Positions 8,006 through 16,745 are shown, numbered from the stretch's first letter. The stretch: DNA of 43,531 nucleotides from Pseudomonadota bacterium (GCA_030653935.1 JAURYL010000061.1:1-43531), one strand, 5' to 3'. Translations and numbers: made by a program. Notes: generated from the sequence alone by a model not told the origin.

Positions 8006-8032
8006 CTATCGGGTGATAGCAAGAAAACTTGA
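8006..8032 (-). promoter_or_regulatory. Probable sigma-28 (FliA) promoter of the chemoreceptor
   Basis: On the minus strand TCAAGTTT, then 11 bases, then CCCGATAG. The sigma-28 consensus is TAAAGTTT-N11-GCCGATAA, so 7 of 8 and 6 of 8 positions match at the exact spacing. The transcript would start about 28 bases before the chemoreceptor ATG. Confidence 0.6.
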
Positions 8033-8115
8033 CCCTGAATGCGCAAAATAACGCGGTTGGGCTGTATTGCCGTCGGACGTGTTCAACACAGAAATCGGCC
8101 ATGTCGTGAGCAAGG

Positions 8116-8143
8116 TTGGAATAGTTGATCGTTTTACTATGCT
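8116..8143 (+). promoter_or_regulatory. Possible promoter of dsrA
   Basis: TTGGAA (8116-8121) and TATGCT (8138-8143) with 16-base spacing, 30 bases before the dsrA start codon. Moderate match only. Confidence 0.35.
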
Positions 8144-8172
8144 TTGTGCATGTGCCCGATGGAGGACAACTC

Positions 8173-9492
8173 ATGAATTCCCTGCCCGATACCCCTTTGC
8201 TGAACGAACTCGAATCCGGCCCCTGGCCCTCCTTCGTCACCGGCCTGAAACGCCTGGCCAAGGACAACACGATGATGGGTGACCTGCTTGGCCAGCTGGA
8301 ACGCTCCTATGAAGACCGCAAAGGCTACTGGAAGGGCGGTACGGTCGGGGTGATCGGCTATGGCGCCGGCATCATCCCGCGCTTCACCGAACTCAAGGAC
8401 GAGCGCGGCCAGCCGCTGTTTCCCGAGGCGGCGGAATTCCACACTTTCCGGGTGCAACCGCCGGCCGGCATGCACTACAGCTCCGACCTGCTGCGCAACC
8501 TCTGCGACGCCTGGGTGGAATCCGGCGGCTCTGGCCTCATCGCCTTCCACGGCCAGTCCGGCGACATCATGTTCCAGGGCATCCATTCGAAGAACGTGCA
8601 GACCGCATTCGACCGCTTCAACGCCATGGGCTTCGACCTTGGCGGCGCCGGGCCGGCCCTGCGTACCTCGATGTCCTGCGTCGGCGCGGCTCGCTGCGAG
8701 ATGTCCAACTACGACGAGGCGCGGGCGCTACGCCTGGTGATCAACAGCAACATCGACGACATGCACCGGCCCAGCCTGCCCTACAAGTTCAAGTTCAAGT
8801 TCTCCGGCTGCCCGAACGATTGCGTGAATTCCATCCAGCGTTCCGACATGGCCACCATCGGCACCTGGCGCGACAACATCCGCACCGACGAGGCCATCGC
8901 CAAGGCGTGGATGGACAGCCACAACATGAACGACCTGGTGAACATGGTGGTGAGTCTGTGCCCAACCAAGGCGATCACCCTGCGCGATGTCGGCACCCCG
9001 GCAAAGCCACACGAGTCCGTGCTGCGAGTCGCCCTGGACACGGAAATGGCCATCGACAACCACAACTGCGTGCGCTGCATGCACTGTCTCAATGTCATGC
9101 CCGGCGCCCTACTACCCGGCATGGACAAAGGTGTCACCGTCCTGATCGGCGGCAAGAGCGTGTTGAAGATCGGCGCCACCATGGGCACGGTGATCATTCC
9201 GTTCATGAAACTGGAAAGCGACGCGGATTTCGACAGACTCCGGGACCTCTCTCGCGGCGTGCTCGATTTCTTCGCCGAAAATGCACTCGAACACGAACGC
9301 ACCGGCGAGATGATCGAACGCATCGGCCTGGTCAACTTCCTCGAAGGCATCAACCTGGAGATCGACCCGAACATGATCGCCAGCCCGCGCAGCAACCCCT
9401 ATATCCGCATGGATGGCTGGGACGAGGAAGCCGCGAAATGGTTTGAGCGGAAGACGGTTCGCGAGGAGACGCACTTGAGCAAAGTGGCCTGA
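8173..9492 (+). CDS. dsrA: Dissimilatory sulfite reductase alpha subunit (DsrA), solitary
   Basis: DsrA pairs with DsrB in an alpha2-beta2 siroheme enzyme; in sulfur oxidisers the reverse-type complex oxidises persulfide-derived sulfur to sulfite. Landmarks: MSCVGAARCEMSNYDE (Cys-X5-Cys) and FSGCPNDCVNSIQRSDM (Cys-X3-Cys) for the siroheme-coupled 4Fe-4S cluster, then an inserted ferredoxin domain with LCPTKAI and NHNCVRCMHCLNVMPGALLPG, then IGGKSVLKIGA. The start ATG 8173 has GGAGGA seven bases upstream. The protein is 439 residues, the usual DsrA size. No dsrB, dsrC, dsrEFH or dsrMKJOP lies nearby; the next gene is unrelated. It is therefore a second, stand-alone alpha paralogue or a displaced copy. 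The oxidative direction is inferred from the rest of the window. Confidence 0.88.
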   Translation: MNSLPDTPLLNELESGPWPSFVTGLKRLAKDNTMMGDLLGQLERSYEDRKGYWKGGTVGVIGYGAGIIPRFTELKDERGQPLFPEAAEFHTFRVQPPAGMHYSSDLLRNLCDAWVESGGSGLIAFHGQSGDIMFQGIHSKNVQTAFDRFNAMGFDLGGAGPALRTSMSCVGAARCEMSNYDEARALRLVINSNIDDMHRPSLPYKFKFKFSGCPNDCVNSIQRSDMATIGTWRDNIRTDEAIAKAWMDSHNMNDLVNMVVSLCPTKAITLRDVGTPAKPHESVLRVALDTEMAIDNHNCVRCMHCLNVMPGALLPGMDKGVTVLIGGKSVLKIGATMGTVIIPFMKLESDADFDRLRDLSRGVLDFFAENALEHERTGEMIERIGLVNFLEGINLEIDPNMIASPRSNPYIRMDGWDEEAAKWFERKTVREETHLSKVA

Positions 9493-9624
9493 GCAATCCG
9501 CTGAATTTAGCGGCCGGAAGGGGCTTTTCCAGCGGCAAATTGGCGGGCAGAATGGCCGCGCCGCGACATCCTCACTCTGGAGGCGTCACCGGACCCATCC
9601 GTGATTTACTTTCTGGAGTCGAGA

Positions 9625-10773
9625 ATGAAACCGATATTGCGCTTGCTGTTGGTTTGCGGCCTGACCACCCTGACGAGCTCCGCCCAGGCCTTTGATTTGT
9701 GGGGTTCGGTGAAGGGCCTGGTCGGCGTCGATAAATCCGCCGAGAAACCACAGGAACAAGTCACGCCAACGCAGGCGGAAGGCGCGCCCCTGTCACCGAC
9801 CGCGCTGGACACCGCGCCCGCCGTGGTGGATTTGGACCCGGCCACGTTCGCGGAGAAGCGCATGTGGCCGCGCGATGACCTGGCGGCGATCAACAAGGTA
9901 GTCGTGGGCGGCTTTCGTGTCGCCTTCGTGGTCAAGGCGGTCGCCTCGGACAGCATTCGCGCCTCCTATATGCCGGGCGGACTCCACAAATCCGGGGTGA
10001 ACTCCAAGATCGAATTGACCCTGGCCGGCGTCGACCTGCCGCGCATGCAGGCGATCGTCGACCGCGCCTACCAGGATTTCCTGGCGCAACTCGGTCGCAA
10101 GGGCGTCAGCCTCATCCCCTATCAGGACTTCGCCGCGCATCCCTCGTTTACCGAGATCAGCGCCGCCAAGCAGGAAGACGGCAAGCCGTATACCGTGTCG
10201 CACGAAGGCCGAACCTACATCGTGCTGGCACCGACCGGCGTCAAACTCTGGTTCGATCAGGCCGAGCCGCTGGGCGACCAGGGCGCGTTCGGCTGGAACA
10301 ACGGCCGCCGCGCCGCCGATTTCGGCTATGACAACAAGGCGCTCATCCTGAACCCACTGATGGTGGTCGACTTCGCGGAAACCGCCAGCGGCCGCAACAA
10401 GGGGCTGTTTGGCGTGCGCAACGAAAGCGATGTGGAAGCCCGGGCGGGGATGTCGCTGAGCAAAAACTTGAGCGTGCTCCAGGTGCGCGGCCGGGTCGCG
10501 CCCATCGCCTCCGCGATCATGGGCGGCACGGTCGCGCTGAAGGAGCAGGTTCTGTTCGCCGGCCGCTTCGGCCAACTGCGCATGGGCGAGGTCGACAGTA
10601 ATCGGGGACTGGTCGTCGGCCTGGCGCTGGTCGGCCTCTCCGGCGGCCCGGTACGCACCAACCAGAAAGGGGTGATGCTGGCCGACGCGGGGCGCTACGA
10701 GGAATATGCCGGCAATCTTCTATTCAGCGGCAATCGCCTGTTCGCCCGGGTCATGGGCGATCTGTACAACTAG
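9625..10773 (+). CDS. Exported protein of unknown function
   Basis: Not recognised. The 382-residue product starts MKPILRLLLVCGLTTLTSSAQA, a clear Sec signal peptide with an A-Q-A cleavage site, followed by a Pro/Thr/Ala-rich linker to about residue 70 and a folded domain (FRVAFVVKAVASDSIRASYM, LTLAGVDLPRMQAIVDRAYQDF, DNKALILNPLMVVDFAE). The repeated alternation of short hydrophobic strands suggests a beta-rich periplasmic protein. ATG 9625 has TGGAG eight bases upstream, better than the earlier GTG at 9601. It follows dsrA by 132 bases with no obvious terminator between and so could be co-transcribed, but a link to sulfur metabolism is only positional. Confidence 0.75.
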   Translation: MKPILRLLLVCGLTTLTSSAQAFDLWGSVKGLVGVDKSAEKPQEQVTPTQAEGAPLSPTALDTAPAVVDLDPATFAEKRMWPRDDLAAINKVVVGGFRVAFVVKAVASDSIRASYMPGGLHKSGVNSKIELTLAGVDLPRMQAIVDRAYQDFLAQLGRKGVSLIPYQDFAAHPSFTEISAAKQEDGKPYTVSHEGRTYIVLAPTGVKLWFDQAEPLGDQGAFGWNNGRRAADFGYDNKALILNPLMVVDFAETASGRNKGLFGVRNESDVEARAGMSLSKNLSVLQVRGRVAPIASAIMGGTVALKEQVLFAGRFGQLRMGEVDSNRGLVVGLALVGLSGGPVRTNQKGVMLADAGRYEEYAGNLLFSGNRLFARVMGDLYN

Positions 10774-10808
10774 CCGCCTGTCGCGCCGGCAGCCCGGACT
10801 TCGGCCGC

Positions 10809-11909
10809 TCAATCCCCGAAGCTGGTCTCGACGCCGCGCGCGCTCAACACCCAGGGGTGCTCCGGAGGCACGATCTTGACCTGGCCGGCGACGTCTTCCA
10901 GGGGCACCGGCACGCTCAATTCTCCGCGCGCGGCGACCATGAAACCGTACTGGCGCTGCTCAATCAGGTCGGCGGCGGCGGTGCCGAGACGGGTGGCGAG
11001 CAGGCGGTCGGCGGCCGAGGGCGTGCCGCCGCGTTGCAGATGGCCGAGGATGGTGACGCGCGCTTCCAGGCCGGTCAGTTTTTCCAGTTGATGCGCCAGG
11101 CGCAGGGTGCGCTCGGCGTAGACCAGTTCCGCTTCGGCGGGGGGCTCCTTCACCTTCTTGTCCTTTTTCTTCGCGGCGACGAGCTGCATTTCCGCGAATT
11201 CCTGGCGTGAAACCGCGCCCTCCGCGACGGCGACGATGGAAAACGGCTTGCCCTTGCGCTTGCGCGCCTTGATGGCATCGGCCACCACTTCCACGTCGTA
11301 GGGAATCTCCGGGATCAGGATCACGTCGGCGCCGCCGGCGATGCCCGCGCCCAGGGCCAGCCAGCCGGCGCGGTGGCCCATGATCTCGACCACGATGATG
11401 CGGTGATGGCTGTGCGCGGTGCTGTGCAGACGGTCGATGGCGTCGGTGGCGATGCCCAGGGCGGTATCGAAACCGAAGGTGGTGTCGGTCAGCGCCACAT
11501 CGTTGTCGATGGTCTTGGGCAGGGTGACCACGTTGAGGCCGGCCTGCATCAGGCGCAACGCGTTCTTCTGGGTGCCGCCGCCGCCCAGGCAGACCAGGCA
11601 ATCGAGGCCGTTGGCATGGTAGTTGGCGACGATGGTCTCGGTCATGTCCTGCATCTTGCCGTGTACCGGCATCTTGTGCGGCTTGTCGCGGCTGGTGCCG
11701 AGGATGGTGCCGCCGAGCGTGAGGATGCCGGATAGCGCGCCGCCTTCCAGCACCATGGTGCGATTTTCCATGAGGCCGCGAAAGCCATCGCGAAAACCGA
11801 CGATGTGCATGCCGTGGCGCGACACACAAGCCTTGCCGACGCCGCGGATCGCCGCGTTGAGCCCCGGGGTGTCGCCGCCGGAAGTGAGAATGCCGATATT
11901 CTGGGTCAT
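10809..11909 (-). CDS. 6-phosphofructokinase, PPi-dependent type
   Basis: Phosphorylates fructose 6-phosphate, with PPi (reversible) or ATP as donor. Motifs: [18 protein letters not shown] at the N-terminus, [20 protein letters not shown] with the catalytic TIDND loop, [10 protein letters not shown] and [15 protein letters not shown]. Lys in PKTIDND in place of the Gly of ATP-PFKs is the usual mark of PPi-type and mixed-group enzymes. The GGDG or GGDD motif of the family is GGGG here, so the usual Asp is absent and the phosphoryl donor cannot be assigned with certainty. Start at 11909 ([10 protein letters not shown]) aligns with the family; an ATG 14 codons upstream is less likely. It lies 77 bases downstream of the C_GCAxxG_C_C gene on the same strand. 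Confidence 0.85.
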   Translation of the reverse strand: MTQNIGILTSGGDTPGLNAAIRGVGKACVSRHGMHIVGFRDGFRGLMENRTMVLEGGALSGILTLGGTILGTSRDKPHKMPVHGKMQDMTETIVANYHANGLDCLVCLGGGGTQKNALRLMQAGLNVVTLPKTIDNDVALTDTTFGFDTALGIATDAIDRLHSTAHSHHRIIVVEIMGHRAGWLALGAGIAGGADVILIPEIPYDVEVVADAIKARKRKGKPFSIVAVAEGAVSRQEFAEMQLVAAKKKDKKVKEPPAEAELVYAERTLRLAHQLEKLTGLEARVTILGHLQRGGTPSAADRLLATRLGTAAADLIEQRQYGFMVAARGELSVPVPLEDVAGQVKIVPPEHPWVLSARGVETSFGD

Positions 11910-11986
11910 GGTCGTCGTCACTGAGGATTGGAGAAATCGGCGGATTGTCATGCGGTTGCGCCGGCAAGACCAGCGCCCGGCCTGAC

Positions 11987-12472
11987 TTACATCATTTCAA
12001 CCACCCACTTGGTCACCGTCGCCGTCGCCCGCGCGCATTGCTCGCCGCGTGCCTGGTCGAAGGCCTTGTATTCCTCGGGGTTCCACATGTCATAGGTCCG
12101 CCCGGTGAATTGCTGTTGCAATTCCTGGCAGGTAACGCCCCCGAACTCGGTGCGAAAGCGATCCACCAACTCCTGGCCCTTCTTGAAGTTGTTGATGAAG
12201 CGCCCCTTGTCCAGCTTGTCGCGATCACGCCCGCGTCGCGCCGAAAGCGCCATCATGCCGCCGGTGAGCGCGCCGCAGGCGCCGACACCGGAGAGACCAC
12301 CTCCGCCAGACAGGCCGTGGCTGGCCTTGATGACGCTGTCCTCGATGCCGCCGACGGTTTCCTGCACCGCCACCAGCACGCATTGCGGACAGCAACCGTA
12401 ATCCAGTTCGTATTTCAGCGCCTTGTCATAGGCCTGCCGCGCGAGGAGGGCTTTGTCGTCGGTGCTCATCAT
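11987..12472 (-). CDS. C_GCAxxG_C_C family redox-type protein
   Basis: A 161-residue protein named after its cysteine pattern: [12 protein letters not shown] near residue 25, [15 protein letters not shown] near residue 63, GVTCQEL near 112 and EQCARATA near 145. Family members are thought to be redox-active or metal-binding, often with no signal peptide; the function is not established. Two consecutive ATG codons (12472 and 12469) follow AGGAAC; either can serve. It is co-directional with the downstream phosphofructokinase gene. Confidence 0.8.
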   Translation of the reverse strand: MMSTDDKALLARQAYDKALKYELDYGCCPQCVLVAVQETVGGIEDSVIKASHGLSGGGGLSGVGACGALTGGMMALSARRGRDRDKLDKGRFINNFKKGQELVDRFRTEFGGVTCQELQQQFTGRTYDMWNPEEYKAFDQARGEQCARATATVTKWVVEMM

Positions 12473-12567
12473 GCGTTCCTGGAATATTAGAGGACGCTAA
12501 TGTATAGCAAGCGCGAGCGCGCGTCGCGCTCGGCATGGTCGTTCCCCGCAAGCGTCTGGCAACGCGG

Positions 12568-12581
12568 ACAGAACGTTCTGT
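12568..12581. promoter_or_regulatory. 14-bp perfect palindrome, possible operator
   Basis: ACAGAACGTTCTGT lies in the 164-bp divergent gap between the C_GCAxxG gene (minus) and the small gene at 12637 (plus). TTCTGT inside it and TATGAT at 12601-12606 could form a poorly spaced (19 base) promoter, so a regulator bound here would block it. No known regulator is assigned. Confidence 0.35.
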
Positions 12582-12636
12582 TTATTCTGTTACGGCCCCT
12601 TATGATCGCAAAGTCTCCCTGAACCGGAATGGACGG

Positions 12637-12924
12637 ATGAAAACCCTGCATATCGACGCCGCCGAGCTCGACCTCGACTTCAATCAATCGCTGGCGCTCG
12701 CCAATCAGGCGGCCACGCACCTGCTCGACAAACAAGGCGGCGCCATGCTGCTCTCCTTCTGGGACGACGACCGCGGCCTGGAGTCACCGCATGGCGTGTC
12801 CGAGTGCCATTTCCAATGCCCCATCCCCGGCTGGCAGGACTACGCCAGCAACCGGGGCGGCGCCCTCATGGTCAATTTCAGCCAAGGTCGATTCGTGTTC
12901 TGCTACCGGCCGATCGATGTCTGA
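12637..12924 (+). CDS. Small conserved protein of unknown function (DUF5619/AF1514-like)
   Basis: The 95-residue product starts MKTLHIDAAELDLDFNQSLALANQAA and has SFWDDDRGLESPHGVSECHF and GALMVNFSQGRFVFCYRPID. The look is of a small soluble alpha/beta protein; it resembles DUF5619-type proteins by memory only, so the family name is tentative. ATG 12637 aligns with the conserved beginning and has a GGA upstream; 34 earlier codons are in frame but look like leader DNA. It converges on the TPR gene with 14 bases between stops. Confidence 0.6.
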   Translation: MKTLHIDAAELDLDFNQSLALANQAATHLLDKQGGAMLLSFWDDDRGLESPHGVSECHFQCPIPGWQDYASNRGGALMVNFSQGRFVFCYRPIDV

Positions 12925-12938
12925 CGCGGCGCCCGCCG

Positions 12939-13568
12939 CTATTCAAGCAGGATGGCGAACATCCTTTCCCGCTCCGCCTCGCTGAGGCCGCGCAGGACGC
13001 GGATGGCGCTCCTGGCGACGCGTGGATCGCGGCTGAGCGAATACTCGACCGCCAGACTACGCCAGGCCTCGGCAAGCACCGGATCGCTCGCGTGCAACCG
13101 GGCCAGCGCCTGAGCCACGCCCGTGGGCCCTTTCAGCTCATAGAAGGTCACGCCCAGGTTATGCCAGGCCGGAATGTAATCAGGGCTGCTCCGCACCGCC
13201 GCGTGGTAGGCGTCCATGGCCTCGCGATATCGCTGGGTGGTGCGATAAATGTTGCCGAGATTGTTGTGCGCGTACCAGTCACCGGGATCGAGCCGCAAGT
13301 TCTGCCGATAGGCCCCGACCGCCTCGGGATAACGGCGCAACTGACCCAGGGCGCGGCCGAGGACGAACCAGGCCAGGGCGTTATCCGCTTCCGCCTGGGT
13401 CCATTGCCGGCCCCAGGCCAACAAACCCTGCCAATCGCCGTTTTTTTCCAGGACGCGGGCCTGATCGAACCACGTCGACCCGGCCTGGCCGGGGAGTGAA
13501 ACAAGCAGCAAGGCCGTGACCAGCAACAGGCGAAAAAACGATTTGAAGAAGGTGCTGTGTTCGATCAA
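12939..13568 (-). CDS. Exported TPR-repeat protein
   Basis: A 209-residue protein with an N-terminal signal or anchor (FFRLLLVTALLLVSLPGQA) and at least four tetratricopeptide repeats, seen as NALAWFVLGRALGQLRRYPE, WYAHNNLGNIYRTTQRYRE, YIPAWHNLGVTFYELKGP and AEAWRSLAVEYSL. TPR arrays mediate protein-protein contacts, here probably in the periplasm. No ATG is available; TTG at 13568 with GGAGGG ten bases upstream is the likely start. It lies downstream of the PAS-GGDEF gene on the same strand with a 110-base gap. Confidence 0.8.
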   Translation of the reverse strand: MIEHSTFFKSFFRLLLVTALLLVSLPGQAGSTWFDQARVLEKNGDWQGLLAWGRQWTQAEADNALAWFVLGRALGQLRRYPEAVGAYRQNLRLDPGDWYAHNNLGNIYRTTQRYREAMDAYHAAVRSSPDYIPAWHNLGVTFYELKGPTGVAQALARLHASDPVLAEAWRSLAVEYSLSRDPRVARSAIRVLRGLSEAERERMFAILLE

Positions 13569-13678
13569 GGTGTCAGTGCCCTCCGGGAGGAAGTGAATTG
13601 TCCCAGAACGGCAGCAGAAGCGTCCGTAAACCCCTCACCGGGAAACCGCGCGCGACGACCTGCCCGCTGTTTCCGGAA

Positions 13679-15016
13679 TCAGTCCTGCCAGTGCGTCACC
13701 TTCAAAGCGGCGTCGGCCGTTTCACGCAGGGCGTAGCCACTGCCGCCGGCTTGTTTGACCACGTACATGAATTCGTCGGCCTGGCGCAGCAACGCTTCGG
13801 CGCTATCGCCATCGCTCGGGTAGAGGGCGATGCCGATACTGCCATCGACCCGAATCACGCCCTGGCGCAAGACCATGGGTTCGCGGATATCCTCGGCCAG
13901 GCGCGGCAGGATCTCGCGCAATTCCTCGGAGCGCGCGATCGGGATCAGGATCACGAACTCATCGCCTCCCAGTCGCGCCAGGGTATCGCTGGCTCGCAGG
14001 CGCCTTTCCAGGCGTCGCGAGAGTCGGGTCAGCAGTTCGTCGCCCACTTCATGGCCATAGCGATCATTGATCGGCTTGAAACCATCCAGATCGAGAAACA
14101 GCACCGCCAGCATCGATTGACTCCGACGCGCCAGCGCCAGCGTCGTTTTCAAGCGATCCGCCAACAGGCTGCGATTAGGCAAGGCGGTGAGCGGATCGTG
14201 TCCAGCCAACCATTCCTGTTCATCTTCACGCCGCTTGCGGCTGGTGATGTCGACGGCGGCGCCCACCAGAACCGCGCGCCCATCCATCCAAAGCGCCTCG
14301 CGGTGCGAAGCTTGGAACCAGCAACCGCTGACGGCATGCGAAAACTCGAAATCGCGCACGGCACAGGGGGGCGAGACGCGACCCGCTCCCCGTAGCGGCG
14401 TTTGCGCCTCGTGGACGCAACCGGCGCAGGCTGCGGGTCGATCCAGCAAGGTTCGATAACAAGGGTGCCCCAACATGTCGCCGAATTGGGCGCGCGCGTT
14501 GCTGTTGGCGAACAAGACGTTCAGGCTGGCGGCATCGATCACATAGATCGCGGCATCGACGTCTTCCAGGACGTTGAGAAACAGCGCATTGGCGTCGTTG
14601 AGCGCCGCGCGGGCAATGTCCTTGTCCGCCATCTCCCGCTTCAATTTGTGATTGAACCGACTGAGCGCGACGACCACCAGCACCGCGATCAGCGTGCTCA
14701 GCGCCAGGCCGATGGCGGGCCAGAGCAACCAACTCCACTCGGCCCTGTCCGGCGGCTCAAGGAAACCTGCGCCGTCCCACCGCGGACCAGCTGCCTGGAG
14801 CTCGGCATCAAGCCCCGCGGGGGCGTAATCCCCCCGCTCCGGCACCGCGATAACACCCGCGAACCAAACCTGGTGCTCCCAGCGCGATTGCGGCGACACC
14901 CGCTCCCCCGCCCACGCCAAGCCGATGTACGGCGCGAGGCACAAGGTCATCACCAGAACGAGGCCGGGTAGTGCCCGGAACTGCGGGCTTGGCCTGGACG
15001 TTACGCGAGGTGCCAC
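13679..15016 (-). CDS. Membrane-anchored PAS-GGDEF diguanylate cyclase
   Basis: A 445-residue signalling enzyme. Residues about 17-37 and 94-118 (LLWPAIGLALSTLIAVLVVVAL) are membrane segments enclosing a short periplasmic loop, followed by a coiled stretch, a PAS domain (DVDAAIYVIDAASLNVLFANSNA) with an unusual Cys cluster (HPCYRTLL, ACAGCVHE, PPCAVRDF), and a C-terminal GGDEF domain with DPLTALPNRSL, FLDLDGFKPINDRYGH, LARLGGDEFVIL and GSIGIALYPSDG. The active-site motif is intact, so c-di-GMP synthesis is expected. A GTG start at 15016 is used; ATG at codon 23 is possible. The Cys cluster in PAS could bind metal or sense redox state (inference). Confidence 0.88.
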   Translation of the reverse strand: MAPRVTSRPSPQFRALPGLVLVMTLCLAPYIGLAWAGERVSPQSRWEHQVWFAGVIAVPERGDYAPAGLDAELQAAGPRWDGAGFLEPPDRAEWSWLLWPAIGLALSTLIAVLVVVALSRFNHKLKREMADKDIARAALNDANALFLNVLEDVDAAIYVIDAASLNVLFANSNARAQFGDMLGHPCYRTLLDRPAACAGCVHEAQTPLRGAGRVSPPCAVRDFEFSHAVSGCWFQASHREALWMDGRAVLVGAAVDITSRKRREDEQEWLAGHDPLTALPNRSLLADRLKTTLALARRSQSMLAVLFLDLDGFKPINDRYGHEVGDELLTRLSRRLERRLRASDTLARLGGDEFVILIPIARSEELREILPRLAEDIREPMVLRQGVIRVDGSIGIALYPSDGDSAEALLRQADEFMYVVKQAGGSGYALRETADAALKVTHWQD

Positions 15017-15217
15017 GGAGGGGAGTACTCCTGTGCCGTCTTAAGGAATTACCTGTGATTCTCCTCACACTCAAGCGCCTGGGCTATTCATCGAAAGTAC
15101 CAGTGACGCGATTGATTCTGGAAACGGTTGACGGACTAAAACATTAAGTCATTGCCTGGCTAGCCGATTTGGAGCCTGCGAATTAATCCGAGATTGTCCG
15201 TTAGCCGAAGCAGACAT
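15017..15217. other. Gap upstream of the GGDEF gene
   Basis: About 200 bases with no gene that I can support. It holds a short palindrome GGAGTACTCC near 15021 and AT-richer DNA that probably carries the minus-strand promoter of the GGDEF gene. No convincing hexamer pair was found. Confidence 0.4.
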
Positions 15218-15274
15218 GTAGCGCAGGCGTCTCGCCTGCCGCCTCCGAGATCGCAGGCGAGACGCCTGCGCTAC
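15218..15274. repeat. Palindromic repeat family E, complete copy
   Basis: A perfect 22-bp inverted repeat: left arm 15218-15239 begins GTAGCGCAGGCGTC, right arm 15253-15274 ends GACGCCTGCGCTAC, with a 13-base loop. Half copies: 4618-4639 at the dnaB stop and 42245-42264 after soeC. Confidence 0.92.
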
Positions 15275-15288
15275 CTATCTAAGGAGGA

Positions 15289-15416
15289 GCTGATTAATTC
15301 CTCATTCGTCGTTCCCGCCCCCGATTACCTCGTTCGAGGGCAGGCTGCGGTGGGAACCCAGTTAAATCAACAATCTGGATGCCCGCCTTCGCGGGCATGA
15401 CGGAATAAATCAGCGC
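15289..15416. repeat. Palindromic repeat family D, long copy with terminal inverted repeats
   Basis: Outer ends GCTGATTAATTCC (15289-15301) and GGAATAAATCAGCGC (15402-15416) are inverted copies. Inside lie the family D hairpins: CGTCGTTCCCGC...GTGGGAACCCAG and CTGGATGCCCGCC...GCGGGCATGACGG. The same outer ends bound the copy inside the methyltransferase gene (33829-33937), so these are the true termini of the element. Confidence 0.75.
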
Positions 15417-15454
15417 TTCCCTAATCGATTTTCAAGGCATGCAGCCCCGCGAAC

Positions 15455-15482
15455 TGGATTCCCGCCTCTGTGGGAATGACGA
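15455..15482. repeat. Family D half copy
   Basis: CTGGATTCCCGCCTCTGTGG followed by GAATGACG equals one arm of family D. It lies 33 bases before the amiC stop codon (minus strand). Confidence 0.7.
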
Positions 15483-15515
15483 CAACTTCGGTTGCCGGCA
15501 TTTATTCACAGCCTC

Positions 15516-16745
15516 TCAGAGGATGCTCGCCACCTTGTTGCGCGCCAGCGGCGGGTTCTTGTCGAAGTAGCGCTTGATGCCGGCGACGATGGCGGCGGCC
15601 ATGCTGTCCTGGTAGGCCTCGTCGGTAAGGCGCTTTTCTTCTTCCGGGTTGGAGATGAAAGCGGTTTCCACCAGGATGGAGGGGATGTCCGGCGCTTTCA
15701 GCACGGCAAAGCCGGCTTGTTCCACCTGCGCCTTGTGCAGGCGGTTGATGCCGCCGATTTCTTCCAGCACGGCGCGCCCGAGTTTCAGGCTGTCGGAGAT
15801 GGCGGCGGTCTGCGAGAGGTCGATCAGGGTCTGTTTCAGGTAAACATCCTTGACGTCGATGTTGATGCCGCCGATCAGGTCGGCGTCGTTTTCCCGCTTC
15901 GCCAGCCATTTTGCGGCGACCGAGGTGGCGCCTTTCTCCGACAGCGCGAACACCGAGGAGCCGCGCGCATGCGGTTTGATGAAGGCGTCGGCGTGGACCG
16001 AGACGAACAGATCGGCTTGCGCCCGGCGCGATTTGTTGACGCGTTCATGCAAAGGAATGAAGTAGTCGCCGTCGCGGGTGAGGTAGGCGCGCATGTTTTC
16101 CTGTTTATCGATCTGAGCCTTGAGGCGACGGGCGATGGACAGGGTGATGTCCTTCTCGCGCGAGCCGTTGGCGCCGATGGCGCCGGGATCTTCACCGCCA
16201 TGGCCGGGGTCGATGGCGACGGTGATCAGGCGGACATATTCGGGTTTGGTGGCGACTTTACCGTGACGTGGCTCCACGCGTTTCTCGCCACCGGCCTTGC
16301 CGATGGCTGCCTCGACCTGCTGCTCCATGGCCGCCAGCGAGGCGGGATAGACATCCAGTACCAGACGGTGACCATATTCCCCCATCGGCTTCAATTCAAA
16401 CACCTGGGGGCGAATTTCGGTTTTCAGCTCCACCACCACGCGGGTCACGCCGGGGCGGTTTTTCGCCACTCGGATGTTGGCGATCTGTGGATCATCCGGC
16501 GTCACCTTGGACATCATTTCCAGCAGCGCGGTATCCGGCTCGATGCCTTCAAGATCCAGCACCAGGCGTTCCGGGTTCTTCAGACTGAAGTATTTGTAGG
16601 TCGCCGCGCCCGAGAGTTCGAGGGTAATGCGGCTGTATTCCGGCGACGGCCACAGACGAGTGGCCTTGACCTCGACGGCCCAGGCCGCGAGCGTGGCGAA
16701 CAGCGCCAGCAGCGGTATCAGGAGATATACAAGTGTGCGACGCAT
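15516..16745 (-). CDS. amiC: N-acetylmuramoyl-L-alanine amidase (AmiC/AmiB type)
   Basis: Periplasmic zinc amidase that splits septal peptidoglycan during cell separation. Signal peptide MRRTLVYLLIPLLALFATLAAWA, then an AMIN domain (KATRLWPSPEYSRITLELSG to VLDVYP, residues about 25-140) for septal targeting, then an Amidase_3 domain with VAIDPGHGGEDPGAIG, the Glu of NGSREKDITL, LFVSVHADAF and ILVETAFISNPEEE, which supply the zinc ligands and catalytic Glu. 409 residues. ATG 16745 begins within the end of tsaE (28-bp overlap), so translation is probably coupled. The tsaE-amidase pair is also found in E. coli (yjeE-amiB). The exact paralogue name is tentative. Confidence 0.92.
   Translation of the reverse strand: MRRTLVYLLIPLLALFATLAAWAVEVKATRLWPSPEYSRITLELSGAATYKYFSLKNPERLVLDLEGIEPDTALLEMMSKVTPDDPQIANIRVAKNRPGVTRVVVELKTEIRPQVFELKPMGEYGHRLVLDVYPASLAAMEQQVEAAIGKAGGEKRVEPRHGKVATKPEYVRLITVAIDPGHGGEDPGAIGANGSREKDITLSIARRLKAQIDKQENMRAYLTRDGDYFIPLHERVNKSRRAQADLFVSVHADAFIKPHARGSSVFALSEKGATSVAAKWLAKRENDADLIGGINIDVKDVYLKQTLIDLSQTAAISDSLKLGRAVLEEIGGINRLHKAQVEQAGFAVLKAPDIPSILVETAFISNPEEEKRLTDEAYQDSMAAAIVAGIKRYFDKNPPLARNKVASIL

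Noticed and set aside
8173-9492. Assimilatory sulfite or nitrite reductase
   Set aside because: The inserted ferredoxin domain with CVRCMHCLNVMPGAL and the Cys-X5-Cys/Cys-X3-Cys arrangement is the DsrA pattern.
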